Assembly: GCA_035627915.1 (NCBI GenBank)
Contig: DASPKT010000007.1
Location: 1 to 16,059, forward strand
Reading direction: 5' to 3'
Origin: DASPKT01 sp035627915
GTDB lineage: Bacteria; Pseudomonadota; Alphaproteobacteria; Azospirillales; Azospirillaceae
DNA length: 16,059 bases
Translations under genes and position numbers: made by a program
In this document: in pieces, positions 1 to 6,619 of the stretch
Position numbering within the stretch: the first letter of the stretch is position 1
Layout of the letters: every line of letters begins with the position of its first letter
The notes under the pieces: generated by a model
Database searches by the model: none
What the model was told of the DNA's origin: nothing
The model's input: the letters and a program-made list of their open reading frames with translations, nothing else

Positions 1-1030
1 GGAGGCGGCGGCGGATGCCGCGGCCGTAGATCTGCATGCAGGGCTCCGGCCCGAAGGCGGCGAAGACCTCCTGGCGGTCGGATTCCGACAACCGGCCCAG
101 GTCCAGCTCGTCGTGGTTGCGCAGGAAGCTGCCCCACTGGCATTGCGCCGGCAGCTCCGGCAGGGACTTCAGCGCGTCGGCCACCGGCCCGGCCTCGCCG
201 CGGGCCAGCGCCAGGAACAGGGGCTGGTTGACGATGAAGTCGAATAGCATGTTCATGCGGTCGCCCTCGCCCACATACGGCGCCACCTCGTCCGGCGGGA
301 TGTTGGCCTCCGCCAGCAGCACCGCGTCGCCCCGGCGCCAGGCCAGGAAGTTCCGCATGTCCTCCAGGTACTCGTGCCAGTGGACGGGGCCGCCCTCCTC
401 CTTCCTGCGCTCGATCAGGAAGGGCGCGCCATCGATGCGGAAGCCGGAGACGCCCAGCTGCAGCCACAGCCCCATGATCCGCTCGATCTCCTCCCGCACG
501 GCAGGGTTGTCGATGTTGAGGTCGGGCTGGTGCGGGTAGAAGCGGTGGAAATAATGGGATTGCGCCTTCTCGTCCCAGGTCCAGGTCGTCTCCTGGTGGC
601 CGGGGAACACCATGCCCTGGTCGGCGTCGGCCGGCTTCTCTTTCGACCACAGGTAGAAGTCGCGGAAGGGGCTGTCGGGGCTGCTGCGCGCCGCCTGGAA
701 CCAGGGATGGTCGATGGAGGTGTGGTTGACCACCAGGTCGACGATGACCCTCAGGCCCCGGTCGCGGGCGAGCGTCGTGAACTCCACGAAATGGCCGAGG
801 TCGCCCAGCCGGGGATCGACGCCGTAATAGTCGGCGACGTCGTAGCCGTTGTCCCGGTCGGGCGAGGGGTAGAAGGGCAGCAGCCAGACGCAGGTGCACC
901 CCAGCCCCACGATGTGGTCCAGCCGGTGCGCCAGCCCCTGGAAGTCGCCGATGCCGTCGCCGTTCCCGTCCAGGAAGGTGTCGACGTCCAGACAGTAGAT
1001 GACCGCGTTCTTGTACCAGATGTTCTGCAT
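1..1030 (-). CDS. GH13 alpha-amylase family enzyme, trehalose synthase-like (partial, C-terminus off window)
   Basis: The ATG at 1030 follows a strong ribosome site (GGGAGGGGGCG), and 343 codons are readable before the left edge. The protein starts MQNIWYKNAVIYCLDVDTFL, typical of GH13 glucosyltransferases acting on trehalose or maltose. Conserved GH13 regions are visible: DLVVNHTS (residues 98-105), GFRIDGAP with the nucleophile Asp200, LLAEAN with the acid/base Glu241, and LRNHDEL with the transition-state Asp307. The order and spacing, including PDLNIDNPAV before the nucleophile and GIRRRL at the visible end, are those of trehalose synthase (maltose/trehalose interconversion, cytoplasmic). 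Classical TreS has GFRLDAVP where this protein has GFRIDGAP, so it may be a divergent branch or another alpha-glucosidase. The missing C-terminus could carry a further domain. It lies 64 bp downstream of dedA on the same strand and may share the stress-type promoter at 1792-1816. Family assignment is firm; exact substrate is not. Confidence 0.88.
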   Translation of the reverse strand, partial: MQNIWYKNAVIYCLDVDTFLDGNGDGIGDFQGLAHRLDHIVGLGCTCVWLLPFYPSPDRDNGYDVADYYGVDPRLGDLGHFVEFTTLARDRGLRVIVDLVVNHTSIDHPWFQAARSSPDSPFRDFYLWSKEKPADADQGMVFPGHQETTWTWDEKAQSHYFHRFYPHQPDLNIDNPAVREEIERIMGLWLQLGVSGFRIDGAPFLIERRKEEGGPVHWHEYLEDMRNFLAWRRGDAVLLAEANIPPDEVAPYVGEGDRMNMLFDFIVNQPLFLALARGEAGPVADALKSLPELPAQCQWGSFLRNHDELDLGRLSESDRQEVFAAFGPEPCMQIYGRGIRRRL

Positions 1031-1094
1031 CGCCCCCTCCCGTTCATGACAGGCAACAACCGGAAGGGGCGGACGGTTCTGCCCGGACCTGAAC

Positions 1095-1739
1095 TCAGGG
1101 CTTGCACCCCAGCGCCGGGTTGGCGGGGGGCTTGGCCGTGTCCTCCTCCCCGGCACCGGAGAGCAGGCGCCAGAGATAGACGCCCAGCGACAGCCCGACC
1201 GAGGCGATGGCGGCCCAGGTCACCCAGTGCTGGAACTCCGGCCAGCCGCGCGCCACCGCGTAGCCGCCGCCCGCCAGCACCAGCGTCCACAGGACCGAGC
1301 CGACGAAGGCCGGGATGAAGAAGCGGACCAGGCCCAGCCGGCAGGCGCCGGCCGGCACCGCGATCAGGGTGCGCAGCCCGGCGATGGGTTGGCAGAACAG
1401 CACCGCCCAGCCGCCCCGCCGCTCGAACCAGCGGGTGGCGCGGTGCACCTTGCGCGGGGGGATGGTCAGCCAGCGGCTGTAGCGGCGCAGGAAGGCCTCC
1501 AGCCGCTCCCGCTTCCACAGGCGCGCCGGGGCGTACCAGACGAACTCGCCGGCGACGGAGCCGAGGCCGCCCACCAGCGCCACCAGCGCCAGGTTCAGGT
1601 GGCCGTTGGCCGCCGCCATGCCGGCCAGCGGGATGATCGCCTCCGTCGGCAGGGGCGGCACGGCCCGCGCCAGCATGGTCATCACGAAGATCCCGAGATA
1701 GCCGAAGGCGCCCACGGCACCCGCCAGCCATTCCGTCAT
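1095..1739 (-). CDS. DedA family (VTT/SNARE-associated domain) inner-membrane protein
   Basis: A 214-residue membrane protein with the DedA layout. There is an N-terminal hydrophobic helix (about 8-25), a re-entrant motif PTEAIIPLAG (31-40) with the conserved acidic residue Glu33, a helix near 48-70, and a basic loop (72-108). The signature FCQPIAGLRTLIAVPAGA (115-132) follows, then two further helices (about 138-162 and 172-194). DedA proteins are thought to act as proton-coupled lipid-carrier or phospholipid scramblases that support envelope homeostasis. In the usual motif an Arg sits six residues before the second conserved Arg. Here Arg123 is kept but that first position is Gln117. The ATG at 1739 has only a modest upstream GGTGGGAC. 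The promoter at 1792-1816 belongs to this gene by position. Substrate unknown. Confidence 0.88.
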   Translation of the reverse strand: MTEWLAGAVGAFGYLGIFVMTMLARAVPPLPTEAIIPLAGMAAANGHLNLALVALVGGLGSVAGEFVWYAPARLWKRERLEAFLRRYSRWLTIPPRKVHRATRWFERRGGWAVLFCQPIAGLRTLIAVPAGACRLGLVRFFIPAFVGSVLWTLVLAGGGYAVARGWPEFQHWVTWAAIASVGLSLGVYLWRLLSGAGEEDTAKPPANPALGCKP

Positions 1740-1759
1740 GTCCCACCGCCCCCTGGCTT

Positions 1760-1778
1760 GCGGCCCCGGACGGGCCGC
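1760..1778. other. GC-rich hairpin in the dedA leader
   Basis: A perfect 7-bp inverted repeat, GCGGCCC / GGGCCGC, encloses a 5-base loop (CGGAC). It lies between the EcfG-like promoter at 1792-1816 and the dedA start at 1739, so it would fall near the 5' end of the dedA transcript. It has no T-run and does not look like an intrinsic terminator for the minus strand. A role in mRNA stability or translation is possible but not shown. Confidence 0.4.
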
Positions 1779-1791
1779 GTCGTCGTGGGGG

Positions 1792-1816
1792 AACGGGAGG
1801 GGCGTGGCTTGGTTCC
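1792..1816 (-). promoter_or_regulatory. EcfG-type (general stress response) promoter for dedA
   Basis: On the minus strand GGAAC (1816-1812) is followed after 16 bases by CGTT (1795-1792). This matches exactly the -35/-10 consensus GGAAC-N16/17-CGTT used by the alphaproteobacterial general stress sigma factor EcfG/SigT. It lies in the 100-bp gap between the small cox-cluster protein and dedA, about 50 bp upstream of the dedA start and pointing towards it. The match is read directly; its use by EcfG is an inference from the known consensus. Confidence 0.7.
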
Positions 1817-1839
1817 GGGGGCCTCGGCCGCAGCGGGGG

Positions 1840-2193
1840 TCAGGCGCAGTGGGGCACCAGCAGCACCGGCAGGGCGTTCCAGGCGATGCCCAGCAGGGAG
1901 AAGGCGCCGAGCGCCAGGGCCAGCCGGTCGATGAACCGGGCGGTGGGGAAACGCCCTTCCCCCTGCGTCCGCCGCCACGCCGGGCGCAGCGGCAGGACCA
2001 GGGCCGCCGCGGCCGCCAGGGTCAGCGCCGCGATGCCCGGGGCGACGCCGCCGAAGCCCCGCTCGCAGGCGAGCGCGTGCAGCACGTAGACGGCGTTCAG
2101 GTGCAGGAACCAGACGACCGGCCCCCAGCAGACCAGCAGCGTCACGGCGAGGAAGCGCCGGTTCTGCCCCGTGGCGGCGTCGGTTTCGGCCAT
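1840..2193 (-). CDS. Small three-helix membrane protein at the end of the caa3 oxidase operon
   Basis: This 117-residue protein has three likely transmembrane helices (about 14-38, 50-70 and 88-113), a short hydrophilic N-terminus and a basic loop (RPAWRRTQGEG) between helices 2 and 3. I do not recognise a characterised family. Small hydrophobic proteins of this kind are common beside heme-copper oxidase genes and may be accessory subunits or assembly helpers. The ATG at 2193 follows GGGGAGG, and the stop of the fused oxidase subunit is only 12 bp upstream, so it is almost certainly co-transcribed with it. His31, Cys43 and a C-terminal HCA are possible metal ligands, but this is speculation. 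Gene reality is well supported; function is unknown. Confidence 0.75.
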   Translation of the reverse strand: MAETDAATGQNRRFLAVTLLVCWGPVVWFLHLNAVYVLHALACERGFGGVAPGIAALTLAAAAALVLPLRPAWRRTQGEGRFPTARFIDRLALALGAFSLLGIAWNALPVLLVPHCA

Positions 2194-2205
2194 GCCCGCC
2201 TCCCC

Positions 2206-4746
2206 TCAGCCCAGCACGCGGGGCAGCAGGTGCACCGCCCCCAGCGCCAGCAGCCCCTGGACGACCGTGTAGCCCCACATCAGCGCGGTGTTGTCGAAGG
2301 TGGCGCGGCGCGCCGCCGTCAGCCGCCCCGCCAGCGACTTCGCCACGGCGAAGGGCGCCATGATCAGCAGCGTCACGACGAACACCCCCTGGTAGGCCAG
2401 GAAGGCGAAGACACAAGCCGCGTAGGCGCTGTCGGTCGGCCGCACCCCCGCCTGCAGCTGCGCCTGCACCTCCGTCCACAGCCCCGCCGTGAGCAGCGCG
2501 CAAGCCGCCGGCAGGGCGAGCCTCAGGGGCCAGCGCGCCCTGGCGCCGCCCCGCGCCAGCCAGCGCCCGGCCAGCCACACCAGGGCGCCGGAGCCCAGCA
2601 GCAGCGCCGCCGATGCCGCCGGCCAGCCCCAGCCCGGCAGCGCCACGCCGGTCTGCGCGGGCCAGGTGTCCGGCGACACGGTCCAGAGGAACAGGTGGCT
2701 GAAGACGAGGCAGAGGAAGATGGAGCCGGAGACGATCAGCAGCACCACCGTCGCCCACCAGGAATGCGAGGGCGGGCCGGCCGAATAGACCGGCAGCGTG
2801 ACGCCGCCGCCGATGTCCACCGGCGGGTGGCTCGGCCCCGGGTCGGTGTCCCACATCCAGACCAGGATCGCGGCCAGCGCCGCCACGCCGAACAGGGTCG
2901 CCAGCGTCAGCGCCTTCACGGTCAGCAGCAGGAAGCAGGCGGCGGTGAACCAGCCCGCCAGCACCGGCGGCCAGCTGGGCCCCGGCATCTGCAGGATGTA
3001 CTGGGGCCTGGCGGCGACCGGGCTGGTCACGATCGTCTCCCGCCAGCCGGTGGGGGCGCCCGGCAGGTAGTAGCGCCCGGCCTCCACGTCGTCGGACAGC
3101 GTGGGGTCGTCCCACAGCGGCTCGCGCGAGCGGACGACGGGGATGGAGCGGGTGGCGTAGGTGTCGTTCGGCAGCCACTCCAGCGTGCCGGCGTTCCAGA
3201 CGTTGCCGGCGCTGCCCGAGAAGGTCGGGCGGAAGCGCCGCGCGAGGTCGACCAGGAACAGCGCCACGCCGGCGGCGAAGACGAAGGCGCCGGCGGTCGC
3301 CAGCATGTTCATGTCGTTCCAGCCGAGCCCGTCGGGATAGGTCCAGACCCGCCGCGGCATGCCCTGCAGCCCCAGTATGTGCATGGGGAAGAAGGCCAGG
3401 TTGAAGCCCACGAACATCAGCCCGAACACCCAGTACCCCACCTTCTCCGACAGGGGTTTCGAGCTGGCCGCCGGGATCCAGTAGTAGAAGGCGGCGAACA
3501 GCGGGAAGACCATGCCCCCGATCAGCACGTAGTGCAGGTGGGCGACGACGAAGAAGGTGTCGTGCACCTGCCAGTCGAACGGCACCATCGCCACCATCAC
3601 GCCGGTCAGCCCGCCCAGCGTGAAGATGAACAGGAAGCCCAGGATGAACAGGGTCGGGGTGGCGATGCGGGCCTTGCCGCGGGCGAAGGTGGCGATCCAG
3701 GCGAAGACCTGGATGCCGCTCGGCACCGAGACGGCCATGCTGGCGGCGGAGAAGAATCCCACCGACAGCGACGGGATGCCGGTCGCGAACATGTGGTGGA
3801 CCCAGACGCCCATGCCGGCGAAGCCGGTCGCCAGGATGGCCAGCACCACCAGCCGGTAGCCCACCAGCGGCGTCTGCGCCATGGTCGGCACCATCATCGA
3901 CACGAAGCCCGCGGCCGGCAGGAAGATGATGTAGACCTCGGGGTGGCCGAAGATCCAGAACAGGTGCTGCCAGAGCAGCGGGTCGCCGCCCTTCTCCGCC
4001 ACGAAGAAGGGCCAGTGGAAGGCCCGCTCCAGCTCCAGCAGCGCCGTCGCCAGGATGACGGCGGGAAAGGCGATGATGATGAGCAGCGCCAGCATCAGCA
4101 TCGCCCAGGCGTAGACCGGCAGCCGGTCCAGCGTCATGCCGGGTGCGCGCGTGCGCAGCACGCCGACGATGATCTCGATGGCGCCGGCGATGGCGGAGAT
4201 CTCGATGAAGCCGATGCCCAGCAGCCAGAAGTCCGCGTTGATCCCGGGGGAGTGCTGGTAGCTGGTCAGCGGCGGGTACATGAACCAGCCGCCGTCCGGC
4301 GCCAGGCCCCAGAACAGGCTGCCGAAGAACACCAGCCCGCCGACGAAGTAGGCCCAGAAGGCGTAGGCGCTGAGCCTGGGGAACGGCAGGTCGCGCGCCG
4401 CCAGCATGCCGGGCAGCAGGTAGACGCCCATCGCCTCCACGACCGGCACGGCGAACAGGAACATCATCGTGGTCCCGTGCACCGTGAAGATCTGGTTGTA
4501 GGTGTCCTGGGCGACGAGGTCGTTGCCCGGCACCGCCAGCTGCATGCGGATCAGCAGCCCCAGCACGCCCGCCAGGATGAAGAACAGGATCGCCGTGCCG
4601 ATGTAGAACAGGCCGATATAGGTGTTGTTGACCACGGTCAGGAAGCGCAGGCCGCCCGGCGGGCGCCAGACGCGCTCCAGCGTCTCCAGCTCCTCCGGCG
4701 GCCGCGGCACGGGGTTCGGGTACTGGCGCTCCGCCGCGTCGGTCAT
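2206..4746 (-). CDS. ctaD: Cytochrome c oxidase fused subunit I-III (caa3 type)
   Basis: The 846-residue protein joins the catalytic subunit I (about 30-560) to a subunit III-like segment (about 590-846) and reduces O2 to water while pumping protons. Heme and CuB ligands are all present: His90 (TVHGTTMMF), His268 with Tyr272 (FGHPEVY), His317-His318 (VHHMF), and His403 and His405 (VAHLHYVLIGG). Glu270 in GHPEV and Asp119 (ARDLPFPR) mark a D-channel of the A1 subfamily. Gln346 in VPSGIQVFAW occupies the position of the canonical K-channel Lys. The linker WRETIVTSPVAARPQYILQM near 575-595 starts the subunit III part. Fused I-III subunits are known in other caa3 oxidases. The ATG at 4746 overlaps the upstream stop as ATGA, implying translational coupling. 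The frame stays open further upstream through ctaC, but those residues are out-of-frame read-through. Confidence 0.95.
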   Translation of the reverse strand: MTDAAERQYPNPVPRPPEELETLERVWRPPGGLRFLTVVNNTYIGLFYIGTAILFFILAGVLGLLIRMQLAVPGNDLVAQDTYNQIFTVHGTTMMFLFAVPVVEAMGVYLLPGMLAARDLPFPRLSAYAFWAYFVGGLVFFGSLFWGLAPDGGWFMYPPLTSYQHSPGINADFWLLGIGFIEISAIAGAIEIIVGVLRTRAPGMTLDRLPVYAWAMLMLALLIIIAFPAVILATALLELERAFHWPFFVAEKGGDPLLWQHLFWIFGHPEVYIIFLPAAGFVSMMVPTMAQTPLVGYRLVVLAILATGFAGMGVWVHHMFATGIPSLSVGFFSAASMAVSVPSGIQVFAWIATFARGKARIATPTLFILGFLFIFTLGGLTGVMVAMVPFDWQVHDTFFVVAHLHYVLIGGMVFPLFAAFYYWIPAASSKPLSEKVGYWVFGLMFVGFNLAFFPMHILGLQGMPRRVWTYPDGLGWNDMNMLATAGAFVFAAGVALFLVDLARRFRPTFSGSAGNVWNAGTLEWLPNDTYATRSIPVVRSREPLWDDPTLSDDVEAGRYYLPGAPTGWRETIVTSPVAARPQYILQMPGPSWPPVLAGWFTAACFLLLTVKALTLATLFGVAALAAILVWMWDTDPGPSHPPVDIGGGVTLPVYSAGPPSHSWWATVVLLIVSGSIFLCLVFSHLFLWTVSPDTWPAQTGVALPGWGWPAASAALLLGSGALVWLAGRWLARGGARARWPLRLALPAACALLTAGLWTEVQAQLQAGVRPTDSAYAACVFAFLAYQGVFVVTLLIMAPFAVAKSLAGRLTAARRATFDNTALMWGYTVVQGLLALGAVHLLPRVLG

Positions 4747-5732
4747 TTCAGCCCTTCCAGCCAGAGCGCCAGCGCGCGGAGGTCCTCTCCGGGCAGGGTG
4801 TTGAAGTCGGGCATGCGGTTGCCGGGCTTGATCGCCTGGGAACCCGCGATCCAGCCGGCCAGCGTGCCGCGGTGGGTGGGCAGCAGGCCGGCGCCGATGC
4901 TCTCGCGCCCGCCGACATGGGTGAGGTCGGGGCCGAGTGCGCCCGCCGCCGGCGTGCCCCGCACCACGTGGCAGGCGCCGCAGCCGGCCCCCAGGAACAG
5001 CTCCCGCCCGCGCGCGGCCTCGGCACCGGCCGGCTCCGCCGCCGGCCGGGCCTGGGCGTCCATCCAGCCCTGGAACGCCGCCGGCTCCATCGCCACCACA
5101 CCGAAGGCCATCAGGGCGTGCGGGCCGCCGCAGTACTCGGCGCACTGGCCGCGGAAGGTGCCGGGCGCGTCGGCGCGCAGCCGCAGCACGTTCTCCCGAC
5201 CCGGGATCATGTCCAGCTTGCCGCCCAGGACGGGGACCCAGAAGCTGTGGATCACGTCGGCGGCACGCAGACGGAACTCCACCGTGCGCCCGACCGGCAG
5301 CCGCACCTCGTTCGCCGTCTCGAACAAGGGGCGGCCCTCGGCGTCGAGGTAGCGCACGCGCCACCACCACTGCTCCCCCGTCACCTCGATCACCGGCCCT
5401 CCGGGCGTGGCGGTGCGGGCCGCGGCCGTGCCCAGCACCCACAGCCCGTAGACCAGCAGCGCCGTCAGCACCACCACGGGAAAGGCGATGCCGCCCCACA
5501 CCACCACCCGCCGGTCGCCCAGCCAGCCCCGCACCCGCGCGGGCGCGAACACGGCCAGGGCCGCCAGCACGCTGACCAGCGCCAGGATCAGCGCGGCCCC
5601 GGCGAACATCACCCAGGACAGCACCGCCACCTGCGCCGCCTCCGGCCCCTGCGGGGCCAGTGCCGACTGCGCGCCGGTGCAGGCGGACAGCAGCAACGGC
5701 GTCAGGAGGGCGGCGGTTCGGTGCTGTCGCAC
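4743..5732 (-). CDS. ctaC: Cytochrome c oxidase subunit II with C-terminal cytochrome c domain (lipoprotein)
   Basis: A 329-residue subunit II. The N-terminus ends in a lipobox (LLLSAC, Cys18), so the mature protein is probably lipid-anchored. Two transmembrane helices follow (about 37-62 and 77-101). The periplasmic cupredoxin domain begins near VTGEQWWWRVRY (117-128) and holds the CuA site: His162 (VIHSFWVP), Cys197, Glu199, Cys201, His205 and Met208 (CAEYCGGPHALM). A cytochrome c domain (about 238-329) carries CGACH (251-255) and a probable axial Met307 (GNRMPDF), which is diagnostic of caa3-type enzymes. It passes electrons from the attached heme through CuA to subunit I. The start is GTG at 5732, preceded by GAGGGGG and 12 bp after the stop of the lipoprotein cytochrome c. 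It overlaps the next gene by 4 bp. Confidence 0.95.
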   Translation of the reverse strand: MRQHRTAALLTPLLLSACTGAQSALAPQGPEAAQVAVLSWVMFAGAALILALVSVLAALAVFAPARVRGWLGDRRVVVWGGIAFPVVVLTALLVYGLWVLGTAAARTATPGGPVIEVTGEQWWWRVRYLDAEGRPLFETANEVRLPVGRTVEFRLRAADVIHSFWVPVLGGKLDMIPGRENVLRLRADAPGTFRGQCAEYCGGPHALMAFGVVAMEPAAFQGWMDAQARPAAEPAGAEAARGRELFLGAGCGACHVVRGTPAAGALGPDLTHVGGRESIGAGLLPTHRGTLAGWIAGSQAIKPGNRMPDFNTLPGEDLRALALWLEGLK

Positions 5733-5744
5733 GGGCGTTCCCCC

Positions 5745-6161
5745 TCACTTCAGGGTGTAGAGAAAGGCCGCCACCTGCAGCGCCTCGCGCTCGTCCAGCG
5801 GCTGCGGGGGCATGGCGGTGCGGGGGGAGAAGGCGGGCGGGTCGCGCAGCCAGGCCACCAGCACGGCCGGCGTGTTGGGCTGCACCCCGCCGATGTAGCC
5901 GCGCGCGGCGAAGCCCTCCAGCGACGGCCCGACGGAGCCGCGGGCCCCCGGCACGCCGGGGATGACGTGGCAGGCGCCGCAGCCGACGCGGCCGACGATG
6001 GCGCGGCCCTCGTTCACGTCGCCCAGCGGGCGCACCTCGGCCCGCTCCTCCTCGCCGCAGGCCCCCAACAGGGCGAGCGCCAACAGGGCAAGCGCGAGTG
6101 CGGCGCCGGCGCGGCCGCGGGCGAAGGGTCCTGCCTGGGATGCCCGGGGCGCGCTGCTCAT
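5745..6161 (-). CDS. Lipoprotein monoheme cytochrome c of the caa3 operon
   Basis: I place the start at the ATG at 6161, just after an excellent GGGAGGAGG site, giving 138 residues. The longer in-frame start at 6227 adds a proline/glycine-rich stretch with no ribosome site. The N-terminus is basic, then a hydrophobic run ends in LLGAC (Cys35), a lipobox, so the protein should be anchored to the periplasmic face. The heme motif CGACH is at 61-65 and the probable axial Met117 is in TAMPP. The fold resembles the cytochrome c tail of the adjacent subunit II (both have GCGACHV, a G-PSL or G-PDL segment and a C-terminal helix). It is first in the operon and likely donates electrons to the oxidase, or is an extra subunit of it. 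Confidence 0.87.
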   Translation of the reverse strand: MSSAPRASQAGPFARGRAGAALALALLALALLGACGEEERAEVRPLGDVNEGRAIVGRVGCGACHVIPGVPGARGSVGPSLEGFAARGYIGGVQPNTPAVLVAWLRDPPAFSPRTAMPPQPLDEREALQVAAFLYTLK

Positions 6162-6259
6162 GCCTCCTCCCGCGCGGCCGCCCGGCGGGGGACCGCGGTC
6201 ACGGCTTAACGCCGGCCGGGCCGCCATGGTTGCGGCGCCGGGCGGGAGCGGTCGGGTTA

Positions 6260-6285
6260 GGCCGGGGGGAACGCCCCCGCCGGCC
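6260..6285. other. GC-rich hairpin overlapping the EcfG-like motif
   Basis: GGCCGGGGGG (6260-6269) can pair with CCCCCGCCGGCC (6274-6285) with one bulged base. An outer GGGTT/AACCC pair (6254-6258 with 6295-6299) could lengthen it. There is no T-run. It sits in the 179-bp divergent gap between the lipoprotein cytochrome c and the small 73-residue gene, and could be an operator or simply a by-product of high GC. Confidence 0.3.
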
Positions 6286-6293
6286 GCCCGGTT
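6268..6293 (+). promoter_or_regulatory. Possible EcfG-like promoter for the 73-residue protein gene
   Basis: GGAAC (6268-6272) is followed after 17 bases by GGTT (6290-6293), one base off CGTT. It also fits the looser form GGAAC-N18/19-TT described for some alphaproteobacterial RpoE2/EcfG factors. It lies about 50 bp before the ATG at 6341. It is weaker than the motif at 1792-1816. Confidence 0.45.
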
Positions 6294-6303
6294 GAACCCA
6301 GAC

Positions 6304-6319
6304 CTCCCCCGCGGGGGAG
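6304..6319. repeat. Perfect 16-bp palindrome in the leader of the 73-residue gene
   Basis: CTCCCCCGCGGGGGAG is fully self-complementary. It starts 11 bases after the candidate -10 element and ends about 8 bases before the ribosome site (GGACAGGAGG). It could form a stem in the mRNA leader that affects ribosome access, or bind a dimeric regulator. Confidence 0.5.
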
Positions 6320-6340
6320 CACAGGACAGGAGGACGCCAG

Positions 6341-6562
6341 ATGGCCGAGGACCGCACCAAGTTCCACCGCACCGGCGGCGGCACCGACGTCGACGCCCAG
6401 CAGGGCGGGCACGAGGGCCCGCCGACCGACCGAAATCCCGACGAGACGCGCCGCGGCACCTCCCGCCCCGGCCAGGTCAGCCAGGAGGGCGGCACCACCG
6501 CCAAGCCGGAACCGAAGACCGACGCCGGCGCGCCGGGGCGGATGGGCGACGACCGGGACTGA
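6341..6562 (+). CDS. Small hydrophilic, probably disordered protein (73 aa), function unknown
   Basis: The ATG at 6341 follows a good AGGAGG site. The 73-residue product is almost devoid of hydrophobic residues, has no Cys or Trp, and is rich in Gly, Asp, Pro, Arg, Thr and Glu (for example GGGTDVDAQQGG, PPTDRNPDETRRGT, KPEPKTDAGAP). It has no signal peptide or membrane segment and is predicted disordered. I do not recognise a family. The EcfG-like motif upstream, and the resemblance of its composition to small stress-induced hydrophilic proteins, make a desiccation or osmotic stress role a reasonable guess only. It is transcribed away from the oxidase operon and converges on vapC. The strong ribosome site supports it as a gene. 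Confidence 0.65.
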   Translation: MAEDRTKFHRTGGGTDVDAQQGGHEGPPTDRNPDETRRGTSRPGQVSQEGGTTAKPEPKTDAGAPGRMGDDRD

Positions 6563-6565
6563 GAA

Positions 6566-6600
6566 GGGACCCGCGGGGGCTGGCGGCGGCCGGTCCCCGC
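6566..6600. terminator. Possible bidirectional GC-rich terminator hairpin between converging genes
   Basis: GGGACC (6566-6571) pairs with GGTCCC (6592-6597), and alternatively GCGGGG (6573-6578) with CCCCGC (6595-6600). It lies in the 57-bp gap between the stop of the 73-residue gene and the stop of vapC. There is no clear U-tract, so this is only a candidate. Confidence 0.35.
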
Positions 6601-6619
6601 CTTCCGGTAGGAGGCCCGG

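Noticed and set aside
1738..5352. Very long plus-strand open frame (over 1,200 codons) opposite the oxidase genes
   Set aside because: Its translation is low-complexity (Gln/Arg/His/Gly rich), lacks domains, and lies opposite well-conserved oxidase genes. It is a by-product of high GC codon bias.
4747..5748. In-frame upstream extension of the fused oxidase subunit
   Set aside because: This stretch overlaps ctaC in another frame and yields Arg/Gly/Ala-rich sequence. The ATG at 4746 with ATGA coupling is the natural start.
6162..6227. 22-residue extension of the lipoprotein cytochrome c
   Set aside because: It would push the signal peptide far inside, and the ATG at 6161 has a near-ideal ribosome site.
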